Shown: positions 33,073-41,672 of the stretch, piece after piece
Numbering within the stretch: the stretch's first letter is position 1
How the letters are laid out: each line of letters begins with the position of its first letter
Source: Streptomyces sp. KL109B
Lineage (GTDB): Bacteria > Actinomycetota > Actinomycetes > Streptomycetales > Streptomycetaceae
DNA: 64,000 nucleotides
Reading direction: 5' to 3'
Assembly (NCBI RefSeq): GCF_030766935.1
Contig: NZ_JASERL010000005.1
Span: forward strand, 591,863 to 655,862
Notes under the pieces: model-generated
Databases searched by the model: none
What the model saw: only the letters and a program-made list of their open reading frames with translations
Told to the model about the DNA's origin: nothing
Made by a program: the position numbers and the translations under genes

Positions 33073-33537
33073 ATGACCACCGCCCAGCGCCGCGGCCGGA
33101 AGATCATGATGTCGCCCGAGGAGCGCGACGCGTTCCTCGCCGAACAGCGCACCTGCCGCGTCGCCACGGTATCGGCGGACGGCACGCCGCACGTCAGCCC
33201 GCTCTGGTTCGCCTGGGACGGCACGTCCCTGTGGCTCTACTCCCTGTCCCGCAGCCGCCGCTGGGCCGACCTGCGGGCCGACGGCCGGGTGGCGGTGGTG
33301 GTCGACGCGGGCGAGGACTACGGGGAGCTGCGCGGCGTCGAACTCTCCGGCCACATCGAATTCGTCGGCGAATCCCCCCGCACCGGCGAACCCCACCCCG
33401 AACTCGACGCCCCCGAACGCCTCTTCGCCCAGAAGAACTTCGGCATGCCCGAAATGGTCTACGACACCCGTCACGCCTGGGCCCGCCTGACCCCCACCAA
33501 AATCACTTCGTGGGACTTCCGCAAACTGTCCATTTGA
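33073..33537 (+). CDS. PPOX-class flavin/F420-dependent oxidoreductase
   Basis: The 154-residue split-beta-barrel protein resembles the pyridoxamine 5'-phosphate oxidase superfamily members of actinomycetes that bind F420 or FMN: RVATVSADGTPHVSPLWFAW (about 29-48) and YSLSRSRRWADLRADGRV. The substrate is unknown. AAAGGAGCCCGC precedes the ATG. The stop codon directly abuts a 19-bp tandem array. Confidence 0.85.
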   Translation: MTTAQRRGRKIMMSPEERDAFLAEQRTCRVATVSADGTPHVSPLWFAWDGTSLWLYSLSRSRRWADLRADGRVAVVVDAGEDYGELRGVELSGHIEFVGESPRTGEPHPELDAPERLFAQKNFGMPEMVYDTRHAWARLTPTKITSWDFRKLSI

Positions 33538-33676
33538 AGCCCCACCGCCACATCAAGCCCCCACCGCCACATCAAGCCCCCACCGCCACATCAAGCCCCC
33601 TCCGCCACATCAAGCCCCCTCCGCCACATCAAGCCCCTCCGGCGATTGAGGAGCGGGGCCCGGGGCAGAGCCCCGA
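33538..33676. repeat. 19-bp tandem array joined to GC-rich repeat, copy D
   Basis: Five copies of agcccccaccgccacatca (19 bp) run from 33538 to about 33632 and continue into a standard GC-rich repeat ending in GGGGCAGAGCCCC. The tandem unit looks like a repeated 5' half of the GC-rich element. It fills the gap between convergent genes. Confidence 0.9.
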
Positions 33677-33713
33677 GTCGTCACCCCCGGCCAGCCGACA
33701 CCCCCGGGCAACG

Positions 33714-34631
33714 TCACCCACCGACCAGCCGCCCCAAATCCGCCCCCACCTTCTGAAGCGCCCGCACCGCCGCCCGAATCGACGGACGTCGATCCGCATC
33801 GGCCCGCCACACCACATACACATGCCTCCGCACCTTCTGCCGCACCGGCACCGCCACCACCCCCTCCGGCATCGGATCCCGCCCGAGCAACGGCGCGACA
33901 CACACCCCCAACCCCGCCGCCACCAGCCCCAGTTGCGTATGCGTCTCGGCGGCCCGATGCCCCACCTTGGGCTCGACCCCCTTGCCCCGCAACGTGAACA
34001 TCAGCCACTCGTGACAGAACTCCCCCTGCCCCCAAGTGATCCACTCGTCGTCGGCGAACTCCTCGAGCCCGACCTCCTCGCGCCCCGCCAGCGGATGGTC
34101 CACCGACATCGCGACATCGGCGGGATCGTCGAGGACGGCGGCCTTGACCAGCCCCTCGGGCATCGGCATGGGCTTGTTGTACCAGTCGAGTACGACAGCG
34201 AGGTCGAGGTCACCACGGATCACCCCGGACACCGCCACCTCGGGCTCCAACTCCTGTGACCGCACCCGCAGTTGCGGATGCTGCTCCCGCAACGCCCCGA
34301 GCGCCCCCGGAAACAAGCCGCGCGCCGCCGTGGGGAACGCGGAGATCCGCAGCTCCCCCACGACCTGCCCGCGCTGCGCCTCCAGATCCGACTGCGCCAG
34401 CTCGACCTGCGACAGGATCCGCGCCGCGTGCTCCGCGAGCAGCCGCCCCGCGTCGGTGAGCCGCACCCCGCGCCCCCGCTTGGCGAGCAGCCGCTGCCCG
34501 GCCTCGCGCTCCAACTTGGCCATCTGCTGCGAGACGGCGGACGTGGTGACGTGCAGCCCCTCGGCCGCGCCGCTGACGGATCCGTGCCGGGCCAGGGCGT
34601 CCAGGACGCGCAGGCGCTCCAGGTTCAACAT
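33714..34631 (-). CDS. LysR-family regulator
   Basis: The 305-residue product starts MLNLERLRVLDALARHGSVS with the winged HTH VTTSAVSQQMAKLEREAG and a co-inducer domain of normal length. It is divergent from an EamA transporter 75 bp away, the usual layout for a LysR activator and its target. The ligand cannot be predicted. The ATG at 34631 is the family start. Confidence 0.93.
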   Translation of the reverse strand: MLNLERLRVLDALARHGSVSGAAEGLHVTTSAVSQQMAKLEREAGQRLLAKRGRGVRLTDAGRLLAEHAARILSQVELAQSDLEAQRGQVVGELRISAFPTAARGLFPGALGALREQHPQLRVRSQELEPEVAVSGVIRGDLDLAVVLDWYNKPMPMPEGLVKAAVLDDPADVAMSVDHPLAGREEVGLEEFADDEWITWGQGEFCHEWLMFTLRGKGVEPKVGHRAAETHTQLGLVAAGLGVCVAPLLGRDPMPEGVVAVPVRQKVRRHVYVVWRADADRRPSIRAAVRALQKVGADLGRLVGG

Positions 34632-34706
34632 GTAAGCGATGCTAATGGGTACCAGGCAAAGAATCTCGCTTGTGCTACGACGATACGCGGAGCCAACCTG
34701 GTCCCC

Positions 34707-35669
34707 ATGAGCACGACGACCGCGCGCCGAGCCTCGACCTCCGCGACCTCCTCCGCCGCAGCGACCACCCCCATCGCCATCCCGCACCGGACCTTCGACT
34801 GGCGCATCCGCTTCGGCGTACTCGCCCTCATCTGGGGCTTCAGCTTCCTGCTCATCAAGGTGGGCACGGAGGGCTTCGCCCCGTTCCAGGTGACGCTCGG
34901 CCGCCTGGTGTTCGGCACGGCGGTGCTGGCCGTGGCCATGATCGTGAAGCGTCAGGGGCTGCCGCGCCGGGCCCGTACCTGGGGGCACCTGACGGTCGTG
35001 GCGTTCTTCCTGAACGCGCTGCCGTTCTCGCTCTTCTCGTTCGCCGAGGAGACGATCCCGTCGACGCTCGCCGGTATCTGCAACGCGACGTCGCCGCTGT
35101 GGGGCATGGCGCTGTCGCTGGTCGCGCTCTCCGAGGACCGGCCCACCCGGCGCCGGGTCGCGGGCCTGGGCATCGGCTTCCTCGGCGTGCTGACCGTGCT
35201 CGGTGTGTGGCAGGGCTTCCACGGCCTGGACGTGGCGGGCACGGCGATGGCGCTGCTCGCCTCGCTCAGCTACCCCGTCGGCTGGATCTACCTGCGCCGT
35301 ACGCTGGCGAATCCGGGCGAGTCGAACCTGACGATGATCGGCGCGCAGCTCCTCCTGGCCACGGCCCAACTGGCCGTCGTCACCCCGCTGTTCACGTCCT
35401 GGCCGACGCGCTTCGCGATGGGCCCGCTGCTCGCGATCGCCGCCCTGGGCGCGCTCGGCACGGGCGTGGCGTTCCTCATCCAGTACGGCCTCGTGGCCGA
35501 GGTCGGCCCGACGACGGCGCAGATGGTCACGTACTTCGTGCCGGTCATCGCGACAGCGGCAGGCGTCGCGGTCCTCGGCGAATCCCTGACCTGGTCAACC
35601 CCGATCGGCGCCGCCATCGTCCTGGCCGGCGCCGCCCTCACCCAATCAAAGCCCCGCCCCCGAAGCTAA
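34707..35669 (+). CDS. EamA/DMT family transporter
   Basis: A 320-residue permease with ten hydrophobic segments forming two EamA repeats (IWGFSFLLIKVGTEGFAPF and the second from about 175). Such proteins export amino acids or other metabolites; substrate unknown. The first 27 residues are Ser/Thr/Ala-rich and cytoplasmic. CGATAC at 34681-34686 could serve as a -10 element. It is probably activated by the divergent LysR protein. Confidence 0.9.
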   Translation: MSTTTARRASTSATSSAAATTPIAIPHRTFDWRIRFGVLALIWGFSFLLIKVGTEGFAPFQVTLGRLVFGTAVLAVAMIVKRQGLPRRARTWGHLTVVAFFLNALPFSLFSFAEETIPSTLAGICNATSPLWGMALSLVALSEDRPTRRRVAGLGIGFLGVLTVLGVWQGFHGLDVAGTAMALLASLSYPVGWIYLRRTLANPGESNLTMIGAQLLLATAQLAVVTPLFTSWPTRFAMGPLLAIAALGALGTGVAFLIQYGLVAEVGPTTAQMVTYFVPVIATAAGVAVLGESLTWSTPIGAAIVLAGAALTQSKPRPRS

Positions 35670-35678
35670 CTGGGGCCA

Positions 35679-35726
35679 TTCAAGCCCCTGCGGCGATTGA
35701 GCAGCGGGGTCTGGGGCAGAGCCCCA
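35679..35726. repeat. GC-rich repeat, copy E
   Basis: The unit runs from ttcaagcccctgcggcgatt to the GGGGC-aga-GCCCC stem, 9 bp after the EamA stop. It lies between convergent genes and is placed like a terminator. Confidence 0.85.
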
Positions 35727-35779
35727 GCGCGCACCCCCGGACCCCGCAACAGCCCCCACGCCCAAGCTCACGCTCACGC

Positions 35780-37111
35780 TCACGCATACCTCCGATCCGA
35801 CCCCACCCTCGTCGCCCCCACCACCGCATCCGCAACCGCCCCCACCTCCGCAACCCCCAACCGGGAAACAGTAATCCGCACTGCCGGCGCCGCCTCCATC
35901 CGAAACCTCGCCCCCGGCGCCACCGCCCACCCGGCATGCAGCAACCGCGCCACCGCCCCGGTCTCGTCCGGCACCGGCACCCACACGTTCATTCCGCTGC
36001 GCCCGTGCGCCACCACACCCCGCTCGGCGAGCGCGGCGATCAGCGCGTCACGCCGCTCCCCGTACGACGCGGCGACCGCCCCCGCGTCCACGGCCCCGGC
36101 CGCCCACAGCCCGGCCACGGCCCGCTGTGTGATGCGGCTGACCCAGCCGGGCCCGAGCCGCTGCCGGCCGCGCACCCGGTCGACCGTAGTGGCGTCCCCT
36201 GTGAGCACGGCGAGCCGTAGATCGGGGCCGTAGGCCTTGGCCACCGAGCGGACGAACGCCCAGTGGTAGGTGGCCCCGGCGAGCGGGTGCAGCGGCAGGT
36301 CGACGATGCCGTGGCCGTGGTCGTCCTCGATGACCAGCACCTCTTCGTACGCGGCCAGCACCGCCCGCAGCGCCTTCGCGCGGGCCGAACTCACCGCCGC
36401 CCCGGTCGGGTTCTGCGCCCGGTCGGTGACCACCAGGGCGCGCGCCCCGGCGCCGAGCGCCCGCTCCACGTCGTCCGGCAGCGGCCCCTCGTCGTCCACC
36501 CCGACCGGCACCGTCCGCAGCCCGAGCGCGGGCACGAGGTCGAGCACGCTGCCCCAGCCGGGGTCCTCCACTGCGACCGCGTCCCCCGGTCTGAGGTGCA
36601 CGGCGAGCACCCGCTCGATGGCGTCGAGCGAACCGGAGGCCACGGCGACGGGGCCGGGCGGCACCCCGTCCGCGTCGAGCCCTGCCCGCGCGCGGCGCAC
36701 CAACTCCGGCTCCAGGGAGTCGTCCCCGTACAGCACCGGTTCGTTGTCGGCGACGGTCGCCGCGGCGGTGAACGCCTCGACGAGCGAGGGCAGCAGCGCG
36801 GTGTCGGGGTTGCCGTCCGACACGTTCCGCACCCCCTCCGGCACGTCCACGCGGATGGCCTCGCGCCCGGTGATGGCCGGTTTCGGGCGCACCCGGCTGC
36901 CGCGCCGCCCGGCCGTCTCGATGACCCCGCGCTCGCGCAGCGAGCGGTACGCGGCCGCGACCGTATTCGGATTCACCCCGAGCCGCTCCGCCAACTCCCG
37001 CATGGGCGGAAGCAGTTGGCCCGGCTCCAGGTCTCCGGCGATCACCGCACGCTCGACGCTCGCGCGAATCTCCGCTGCGCGACTCCCACTGATCGGATAC
37101 TCTCCTAGCAC
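35780..37111 (-). CDS. MocR-type regulator: GntR HTH fused to aminotransferase fold
   Basis: The product has about 443 residues. Residues 1-75 are a GntR winged HTH (LGVNPNTVAAAYRSLRERG) and the rest is a class-I aminotransferase fold with the PLP-lysine in SVAKAYGPDLRLA and the Asn of DRAQNPTGA. MocR proteins bind PLP and control vitamin B6, GABA or ectoine genes. The GTG at 37111 is preferred over a TTG two codons earlier. It is divergent from two flavin-binding PPOX-type genes, and a palindrome overlapping their -10 element is its probable operator. Confidence 0.9.
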   Translation of the reverse strand: MLGEYPISGSRAAEIRASVERAVIAGDLEPGQLLPPMRELAERLGVNPNTVAAAYRSLRERGVIETAGRRGSRVRPKPAITGREAIRVDVPEGVRNVSDGNPDTALLPSLVEAFTAAATVADNEPVLYGDDSLEPELVRRARAGLDADGVPPGPVAVASGSLDAIERVLAVHLRPGDAVAVEDPGWGSVLDLVPALGLRTVPVGVDDEGPLPDDVERALGAGARALVVTDRAQNPTGAAVSSARAKALRAVLAAYEEVLVIEDDHGHGIVDLPLHPLAGATYHWAFVRSVAKAYGPDLRLAVLTGDATTVDRVRGRQRLGPGWVSRITQRAVAGLWAAGAVDAGAVAASYGERRDALIAALAERGVVAHGRSGMNVWVPVPDETGAVARLLHAGWAVAPGARFRMEAAPAVRITVSRLGVAEVGAVADAVVGATRVGSDRRYA

Positions 37112-37121
37112 AAACAATATT

Positions 37122-37136
37122 TTGCACTAGTACAAT
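37122..37136 (+). promoter_or_regulatory. Operator overlapping TACAAT -10 of PPOX genes
   Basis: ttgcactagtacaa (37122-37135) is a near-perfect palindrome (one mismatched pair). Its right half overlaps TACAAT (37131-37136), a good -10 hexamer 12 bp before the PPOX start. A bound MocR protein would block or reposition polymerase. Confidence 0.6.
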
Positions 37137-37148
37137 GGAGTTCGCAAC

Positions 37149-37862
37149 ATGAGCGTCGCCCAGGACCAGTCAGCCGCACAGCCGACCACCCCGCCGGCCA
37201 CGGACTCGCCCGCCTCCTACGCGCCCACGGACCGCACGATCCCGACCCGCGCCAAGGAGCGCGCCGCGTACGACCGCGAACTGGTGCACTCGATACTCGA
37301 CGAGACGTACATCTGCCACCTCGGCTTCGTCCGCGACGACGCCCCCGTCGTGCTGCCGACGCTGTACGGCCGGGTCGGCGAGCGGCTCTACGTGCACGGG
37401 TCCAGCGGCTCGCGCCCGCTGCGCATGGCGGGGCAGCGGGACCCCGGTCTGCCCGTGTGCCTGACCGTGACGCACGTCGACGGCCTGGTCCTCGCCCGCT
37501 CCGCCTTCCACCACTCCATCAACTACCGCTCCGTGGTGGTGCACGGCACGGCGCACCAGGTCACGGACGCCGAGGAGAAGCGGCTCGCCCTGGACGCGAT
37601 CGTCGACCACGTGGTGGACGGCCGCGCCGCCGACTCCCGCGCCGCGAACGCCAAGGAGCTCGCCGCGACGGCCGTGCTCCGCCTCGACCTCTCCGAGGTT
37701 TCCGCGAAGGTCCGCGCGGGCGGCCCGAACGACGAGCCGGAGGACATGGAGCTGCCGCACTGGGCGGGCGTCGTCCCGGTGCAGCGCGGCTACGGCGAGC
37801 TGATCCCCTCCGACGACCTCGCCGAAGGCATCGACGTCCCCTCGTACCTGAAGGGGCTGTGA
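37149..37862 (+). CDS. PPOX-family flavin-nucleotide-binding protein
   Basis: A 237-residue protein with the split-barrel FMN-binding pattern: YICHLGFVRDDAPVVLPTLY (about 55-74), LYVHGSSGSRPLRM and AFHHSINYRSVVVHG. The first 30 residues are disordered. It is similar to the pyridoxamine-phosphate-oxidase-like flavoproteins often placed next to MocR regulators. TGA and the ATG of the next gene share one base, so the two are coupled. Confidence 0.87.
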   Translation: MSVAQDQSAAQPTTPPATDSPASYAPTDRTIPTRAKERAAYDRELVHSILDETYICHLGFVRDDAPVVLPTLYGRVGERLYVHGSSGSRPLRMAGQRDPGLPVCLTVTHVDGLVLARSAFHHSINYRSVVVHGTAHQVTDAEEKRLALDAIVDHVVDGRAADSRAANAKELAATAVLRLDLSEVSAKVRAGGPNDEPEDMELPHWAGVVPVQRGYGELIPSDDLAEGIDVPSYLKGL

Positions 37863-38512
37863 TGCTGATCCACCCCTGGGACGCGGCGCGCGACACCGCC
37901 GAGTGGCAACAGTGGCTCGCCGCCCACGACTTCGGGCAGCTCGCCGTCAACGGCCTGGACGGCGAACCCCCCTTCGTACAGCCCATGCACTTCGCGTACG
38001 ACCCTCAGGGCGCGGGCGCGTACGGCGAGGTCGTCGCCCACCTCGCCCGCCCCAACCCCCTGTGGCCCGCGCTCGACGCGCACCCGGAGGTGCTGCTGAG
38101 CGTCGTCGACGACTACGCGTTCGTGCCGGGCCCCTGGCAGGCGCCGGCCGACGTCCCGCCGGAGCACGGCACACCGACCAGCTTCTACGCCGCCGTCCAA
38201 CTGCGCTGCACCGCGCGCGTGGTGGACGATCCCGAGGAGAAGGCGGCGCTCCTGAACCGGCAGGTGGGCCACTTCCAGCCGCCCGGCATGTCCGTGCCGG
38301 TGGCCGCGGGCGAAGCCCCGTACGGGCGGATGCTGCCGGGCATCCGGGGCCTGCTGCTCGAAGTGACCGACGTACGCGCCAAGTTCAAGTACGCCGGGCA
38401 CAAGCCCGAAGAGGTCCAGGACAAGATATCCACCGGCCTCGCCGGGCGCGGCGATCCGCGCGACGCCGCCGCCCTGGCCACGCAGCGTCGGCGGCGCCAC
38501 CAGCCCGCGTAG
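37862..38512 (+). CDS. PaiB-like FMN-binding regulator-type protein
   Basis: The 216-residue product starts MLIHPWDAARDTAEWQQWL and has QPMHFAYD, PTSFYAAVQLRC and VRAKFKYAGHKP near the end, matching the FMN-binding negative transcriptional regulator (PaiB) family, whose KFKLSQN-type motif is here KFKYAGH. No DNA-binding motif is visible; PaiB proteins may be flavin enzymes rather than regulators. It is the second gene in the pair controlled from 37136. Confidence 0.87.
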   Translation: MLIHPWDAARDTAEWQQWLAAHDFGQLAVNGLDGEPPFVQPMHFAYDPQGAGAYGEVVAHLARPNPLWPALDAHPEVLLSVVDDYAFVPGPWQAPADVPPEHGTPTSFYAAVQLRCTARVVDDPEEKAALLNRQVGHFQPPGMSVPVAAGEAPYGRMLPGIRGLLLEVTDVRAKFKYAGHKPEEVQDKISTGLAGRGDPRDAAALATQRRRRHQPA

Positions 38513-38516
38513 GAAG

Positions 38517-39482
38517 TCAGCCGGTCGACCGGGCCTCCGCCACCGCGAGGCCGGTCACCGCCGCGAGCATCAGCGCCGTGCCCACGACGGTCGCCGCGGT
38601 CAGCTCCTCGCCGAGCAGCGCGACCGCGATGACGGCTGCGCTCACCGGTTCGAGGAGCGTGATCACGGAGACGGTGGCGGAGCGCACGACCTCGGCGCCC
38701 GCGAAGTACAGGGCGTACGCGAGCGCGGTCGGCACCGACACGATGTACGCCAACAGGCCGAGCACGGCGAGGTGGTGACCGGTGTGCGGCACCAGGCCCT
38801 CGGCCGCGCCCAGCGGCAGCAGCGCGAGCGCGGCGACGGCGAACGTGCCGACGGTCGTGCCGAGCCCGCCGCCTCCCCCGCCGCGCCGCCCGAACCACCG
38901 GGTGAGCAGCGTCATCACGGCGTACCCGGCCGCCGACAGCAGCGCCCACAGCACGCCGCTCGGCCGCACGGTCGCCTCCCCACCGCCGAGCACGAGCACC
39001 GCGAGCCCACCCAGTGCCCCGGCCACGGACACCAGGCCACCGACGCCGAGCCGCTCCCCGAGCAGCACGCGCGCGCCCACCGCGATGAACACGGGTCCCG
39101 CGCCGAGCGCGACGACGGTGCCCACGGCGAGCCCGGTGGCCTGCACGGCGGCGAAGTAGGCGGTCTGGAACACGGCGAGCGACACCCCGAGCACGCCGAG
39201 CCGCACCACCTTGCGCCCCCACGTCTCGTACGACACCGGGCGGGGTGTCCGCCGCGTCACGCGCGCGAGGACGAGCAGCACCAACCCGCCCACGCACCGC
39301 CAGAACGACAGCGCGGCGGGCCCCATGTCACTGGCGCGGAACACCAGCGAGGCGGCGGCCCCAGCGGTGCCCCAGGCGAGCCCGGCGACGACGAGGTACA
39401 GCAGGCCCCGGGCGACCGACAATTGACGTACGGCAGAAGCGGCGGCAGGCGCGAGCGCCCCCGCCTTCACGGCATCCGACAC
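38517..39482 (-). CDS. EamA/DMT family transporter behind a leader
   Basis: A 321-residue permease with ten membrane segments in two EamA halves (GLAWGTAGAAASLVFR; second half from about 175) and a C-terminal LLGEELTAATVVG. The substrate is unknown; amino-acid or metabolite export is usual. The GTG at 39482 is preceded by GGAG at 6 bp. Upstream lie a 230-nt leader with a long hairpin and a 14-residue leader peptide gene, suggesting control by attenuation. Confidence 0.88.
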   Translation of the reverse strand: MSDAVKAGALAPAAASAVRQLSVARGLLYLVVAGLAWGTAGAAASLVFRASDMGPAALSFWRCVGGLVLLVLARVTRRTPRPVSYETWGRKVVRLGVLGVSLAVFQTAYFAAVQATGLAVGTVVALGAGPVFIAVGARVLLGERLGVGGLVSVAGALGGLAVLVLGGGEATVRPSGVLWALLSAAGYAVMTLLTRWFGRRGGGGGGLGTTVGTFAVAALALLPLGAAEGLVPHTGHHLAVLGLLAYIVSVPTALAYALYFAGAEVVRSATVSVITLLEPVSAAVIAVALLGEELTAATVVGTALMLAAVTGLAVAEARSTG

Positions 39483-39604
39483 GAAACACTCCACGGAGAG
39501 CGGCCCTCCGGTACGCGCCGGGGGCCGGGAACACGGACCGTCGTCGGCGGACGGCCGCGCCCACACCGGGAAGCACCGCCCGCGGCAGGGGCCCTGCACG
39601 GCGC

Positions 39605-39675
39605 CCGGGGATCACTGCGACAGCACGGCTCGGACCGGCACCTGCAGGTGGCGGTCACCGTGGCGGATCCCCCGG
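39605..39675 (-). promoter_or_regulatory. Long leader hairpin (possible attenuator)
   Basis: ccggggatc at 39605-39613 pairs with gatcccccgg at 39666-39675. Inside, gaccggcacctgcaggtggcggtc is almost palindromic. The whole 71-nt region would fold into one extended stem in the EamA leader. Confidence 0.5.
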
Positions 39676-39710
39676 ACGAACCGGACCCGGCAACGACGGC
39701 CGGGCGGGCC

Positions 39711-39755
39711 CTAGACGGCCGGCGGAGAGAAGAAGACGAGTGCTCGTGCGTGCAT
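39711..39755 (-). CDS. Putative 14-residue leader peptide
   Basis: ATG at 39755 opens a 14-codon frame (MHARALVFFSPPAV) that stops at 39711. It contains two Phe codons and codons rare in Streptomyces (GCA twice, CGA, TCT), unlike the neighbouring genes. TAGGGT lies 8 bp before the ATG, so the peptide would be read from a leaderless message. It precedes the long hairpin and an EamA transporter. Confidence 0.4.
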   Translation of the reverse strand: MHARALVFFSPPAV

Positions 39756-39762
39756 GCCCGGC

Positions 39763-39792
39763 ACCCTAGACAGCCCCGCCGGACCGCGACAA
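39763..39792 (-). promoter_or_regulatory. TTGTCG-N18-TAGGGT promoter
   Basis: On the reverse strand TTGTCG (39787-39792) and TAGGGT (39763-39768) are 18 bp apart. The predicted transcript begins at about the ATG of the leader peptide. The -35 region lies inside the last codons of the upstream EamA gene. Confidence 0.5.
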
Positions 39793-40779
39793 CACGTTTT
39801 CCGGCGCCTCATCGGGCACCGGTGCGGCCTCCGGCTTCGACGACTGCGCGATGAACGCGCCGACCAGGACCATCGCCCCGCCGAACAACTGCGGCGCCGA
39901 CAGGTGCTCGCCGAGCATCACCCAGGCGAGGACCGTCGCGACGACCGCTTCCAGGCAGGCCACGACCCCGGCCACCTGCGGCGAGAGCATACGTACGGAC
40001 ACCACCCCGGTGACGTACGCGACGACCGTGGCGAGCAGCACGATCCAGCACAGCAGCAGCCAGGCGGGCACCGACGTGCCGTCCATGGAGGCGTTGCCCG
40101 CGAGCACCGACCAGTCCATGCCCCAGGGGCGGGCGATGACCGTGAGCAGCGCGGCGCCGATGAGGAGCCCGTACGCGATGACACCCAGCGGATCGGGCAC
40201 GTCCGCCGGTTCCGCGTCCGCGCCCCCGCCGTGGTCGGACAGCACGAAGTAGCCGACCTGGCAGCAGGCCGCGCCGAGCGCGAGCAGCAGGCCGAGCGCG
40301 TCGAAGCCGAGCCCCGACCACACCTCGACGACACACGCGAGGCCCGCGACGGCGATCACGACGCCGATCGCGGCGGCGCGCGTCACGGGCTTGCGCTGGA
40401 CGAAGCGGACCCAGCCGAGCACGAGCGCGGGCGCCAAGTACTCGATGAGCAGGGCGACTCCGACGGGGATGCGGGAGATCGCGGCGAAGTAGCAGGCCTG
40501 GACGCCCGCGACCGCGAGCAGTCCGAACCCGGCGAGCAGCGCGGGCCGGCGCAGCACGAGCGCGCGGTGCCGCCAGGCGACCGGCAGCATGACGAGGGCG
40601 CCGCCCGCGACGCGCAGCCACACCACGTGGAGCGGGTCGAGGCCCGCCTCGATCAGCGGCTTGGCCGCCACTCCCGAACCGCCGAACGCGAGCGCGGAGA
40701 GGAGGGCGAGGCCCAGTCCCATGCCGCGCCCGCGGGTTGCCTGCTTCCCCGAAGACACCGTTGACTCGTGCACCGGCAC
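39766..40779 (-). CDS. EamA/DMT family transporter
   Basis: A 337-residue permease with ten hydrophobic segments. The N-terminal half is ALAFGGSGVAAKPLIEAGLDPLH and the second EamA repeat contains VAYVTGVVSVRMLSPQVAG and VLAWVMLGEHLSAPQLFGG. It resembles RhtA-like exporters; substrate unknown. GTG starts at 40779 and 40773 are both possible with weak ribosome sites; I give the longer. Although next to another EamA gene on the same strand, the second has its own promoter. Confidence 0.85.
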   Translation of the reverse strand: MPVHESTVSSGKQATRGRGMGLGLALLSALAFGGSGVAAKPLIEAGLDPLHVVWLRVAGGALVMLPVAWRHRALVLRRPALLAGFGLLAVAGVQACYFAAISRIPVGVALLIEYLAPALVLGWVRFVQRKPVTRAAAIGVVIAVAGLACVVEVWSGLGFDALGLLLALGAACCQVGYFVLSDHGGGADAEPADVPDPLGVIAYGLLIGAALLTVIARPWGMDWSVLAGNASMDGTSVPAWLLLCWIVLLATVVAYVTGVVSVRMLSPQVAGVVACLEAVVATVLAWVMLGEHLSAPQLFGGAMVLVGAFIAQSSKPEAAPVPDEAPENVLSRSGGAV

Positions 40780-40905
40780 ATCATGACAGGGACCGTCAGG
40801 AGCGTCATCCCCGTTGACCCCTGTCTCACGGGATGGACGCGAGGGACGGTCGCGAACCCCTTGCACACGCGGCCGGTTGACCAGTTGAGCCGCTGCCGCA
40901 GTTGA

Positions 40906-41415
40906 TCAGTTGAGCCGCTGCCGCAGCCGCTCCACATCGACCCCGGCCCGGCCGAGCACCTCGACCGCCCGGCACTCGACATCCGCGGCGAGCGCGGCGA
41001 GCACATCGACGCCGCGCGCCAACTCGTCCCCTCGGGACACGGCCCGCTCCACACTCGCCTCCATCGCGGCGGCCGCGACGGGCGACCAGCCGGGGGCGGT
41101 GGGCACGACGGGCACGGCGCCGGAGTCCTCCACCGAGCCCTGCCAGCGCAGCCCGTACCCGATGCTGCGCTGCACGAGATAGCCGAGCAGCCGCACGACC
41201 TGCTCGCCCTCCGGGAAGGCGGCGCGCACGTCGGGGTCCGTCTCGAGGAGGGAGTGCAGCAGGTGCGCCGTGTCGATCTGCCGGTCCCCGTCCCTGACCG
41301 CACGCCGCCGAGCCCCCGCGACGACCGCCGCGAGCTCGTCGCTGAGCTGGGCGTCTACAGGTTCTTCACTGGTGGGGCCGATCGCACCGGCGTCGGACGG
41401 GGTTGAACTATGCAC
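40906..41415 (-). CDS. Clp N-terminal-domain protein
   Basis: The 169-residue product contains the paired repeats of the Clp N domain (IDTAHLLHSLLETDPDVR and VERAVSRGDELARGVDVLAAL) but has no AAA+ ATPase part. Stand-alone Clp-N proteins in actinobacteria may act as adaptors or regulators of Clp protease. The GTG at 41415 follows GGGGTGGGGC. It is transcribed divergently from the SRPBCC gene. Confidence 0.8.
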   Translation of the reverse strand: MHSSTPSDAGAIGPTSEEPVDAQLSDELAAVVAGARRRAVRDGDRQIDTAHLLHSLLETDPDVRAAFPEGEQVVRLLGYLVQRSIGYGLRWQGSVEDSGAVPVVPTAPGWSPVAAAAMEASVERAVSRGDELARGVDVLAALAADVECRAVEVLGRAGVDVERLRQRLN

Positions 41416-41672
41416 ATGCCCCACCCCATCAGCGCCGACCGGCGGGAACATCCGCGAGGAGGAGCATTTTCGGGTCCGACACAGGTTGGGCACTGATCAT
41501 GAACATCTCCTCCTTACGGATGAGATCGAGCCAGTTCTCCCCGAGGGGACCGGGACACACGGACCAAGATCTGACGGTTCATCAGTATTGAATGTTCGAG
41601 GCCACACGGCTACTTTCCGCGACGACGCGACACCGAAGCCCGTCATGGCTCACGACTCAAAGGGGTGGCCAC

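Noticed and set aside
33538..33632. Possible CRISPR array because of regular repeats
   Set aside because: Repeats are head to tail with no spacers and no cas genes are present.
39483..39765. Guanidine or other known riboswitch in the EamA leader
   Set aside because: Conserved core bases of ykkC-type or other common aptamers are not found; only a hairpin and small frame are supported.
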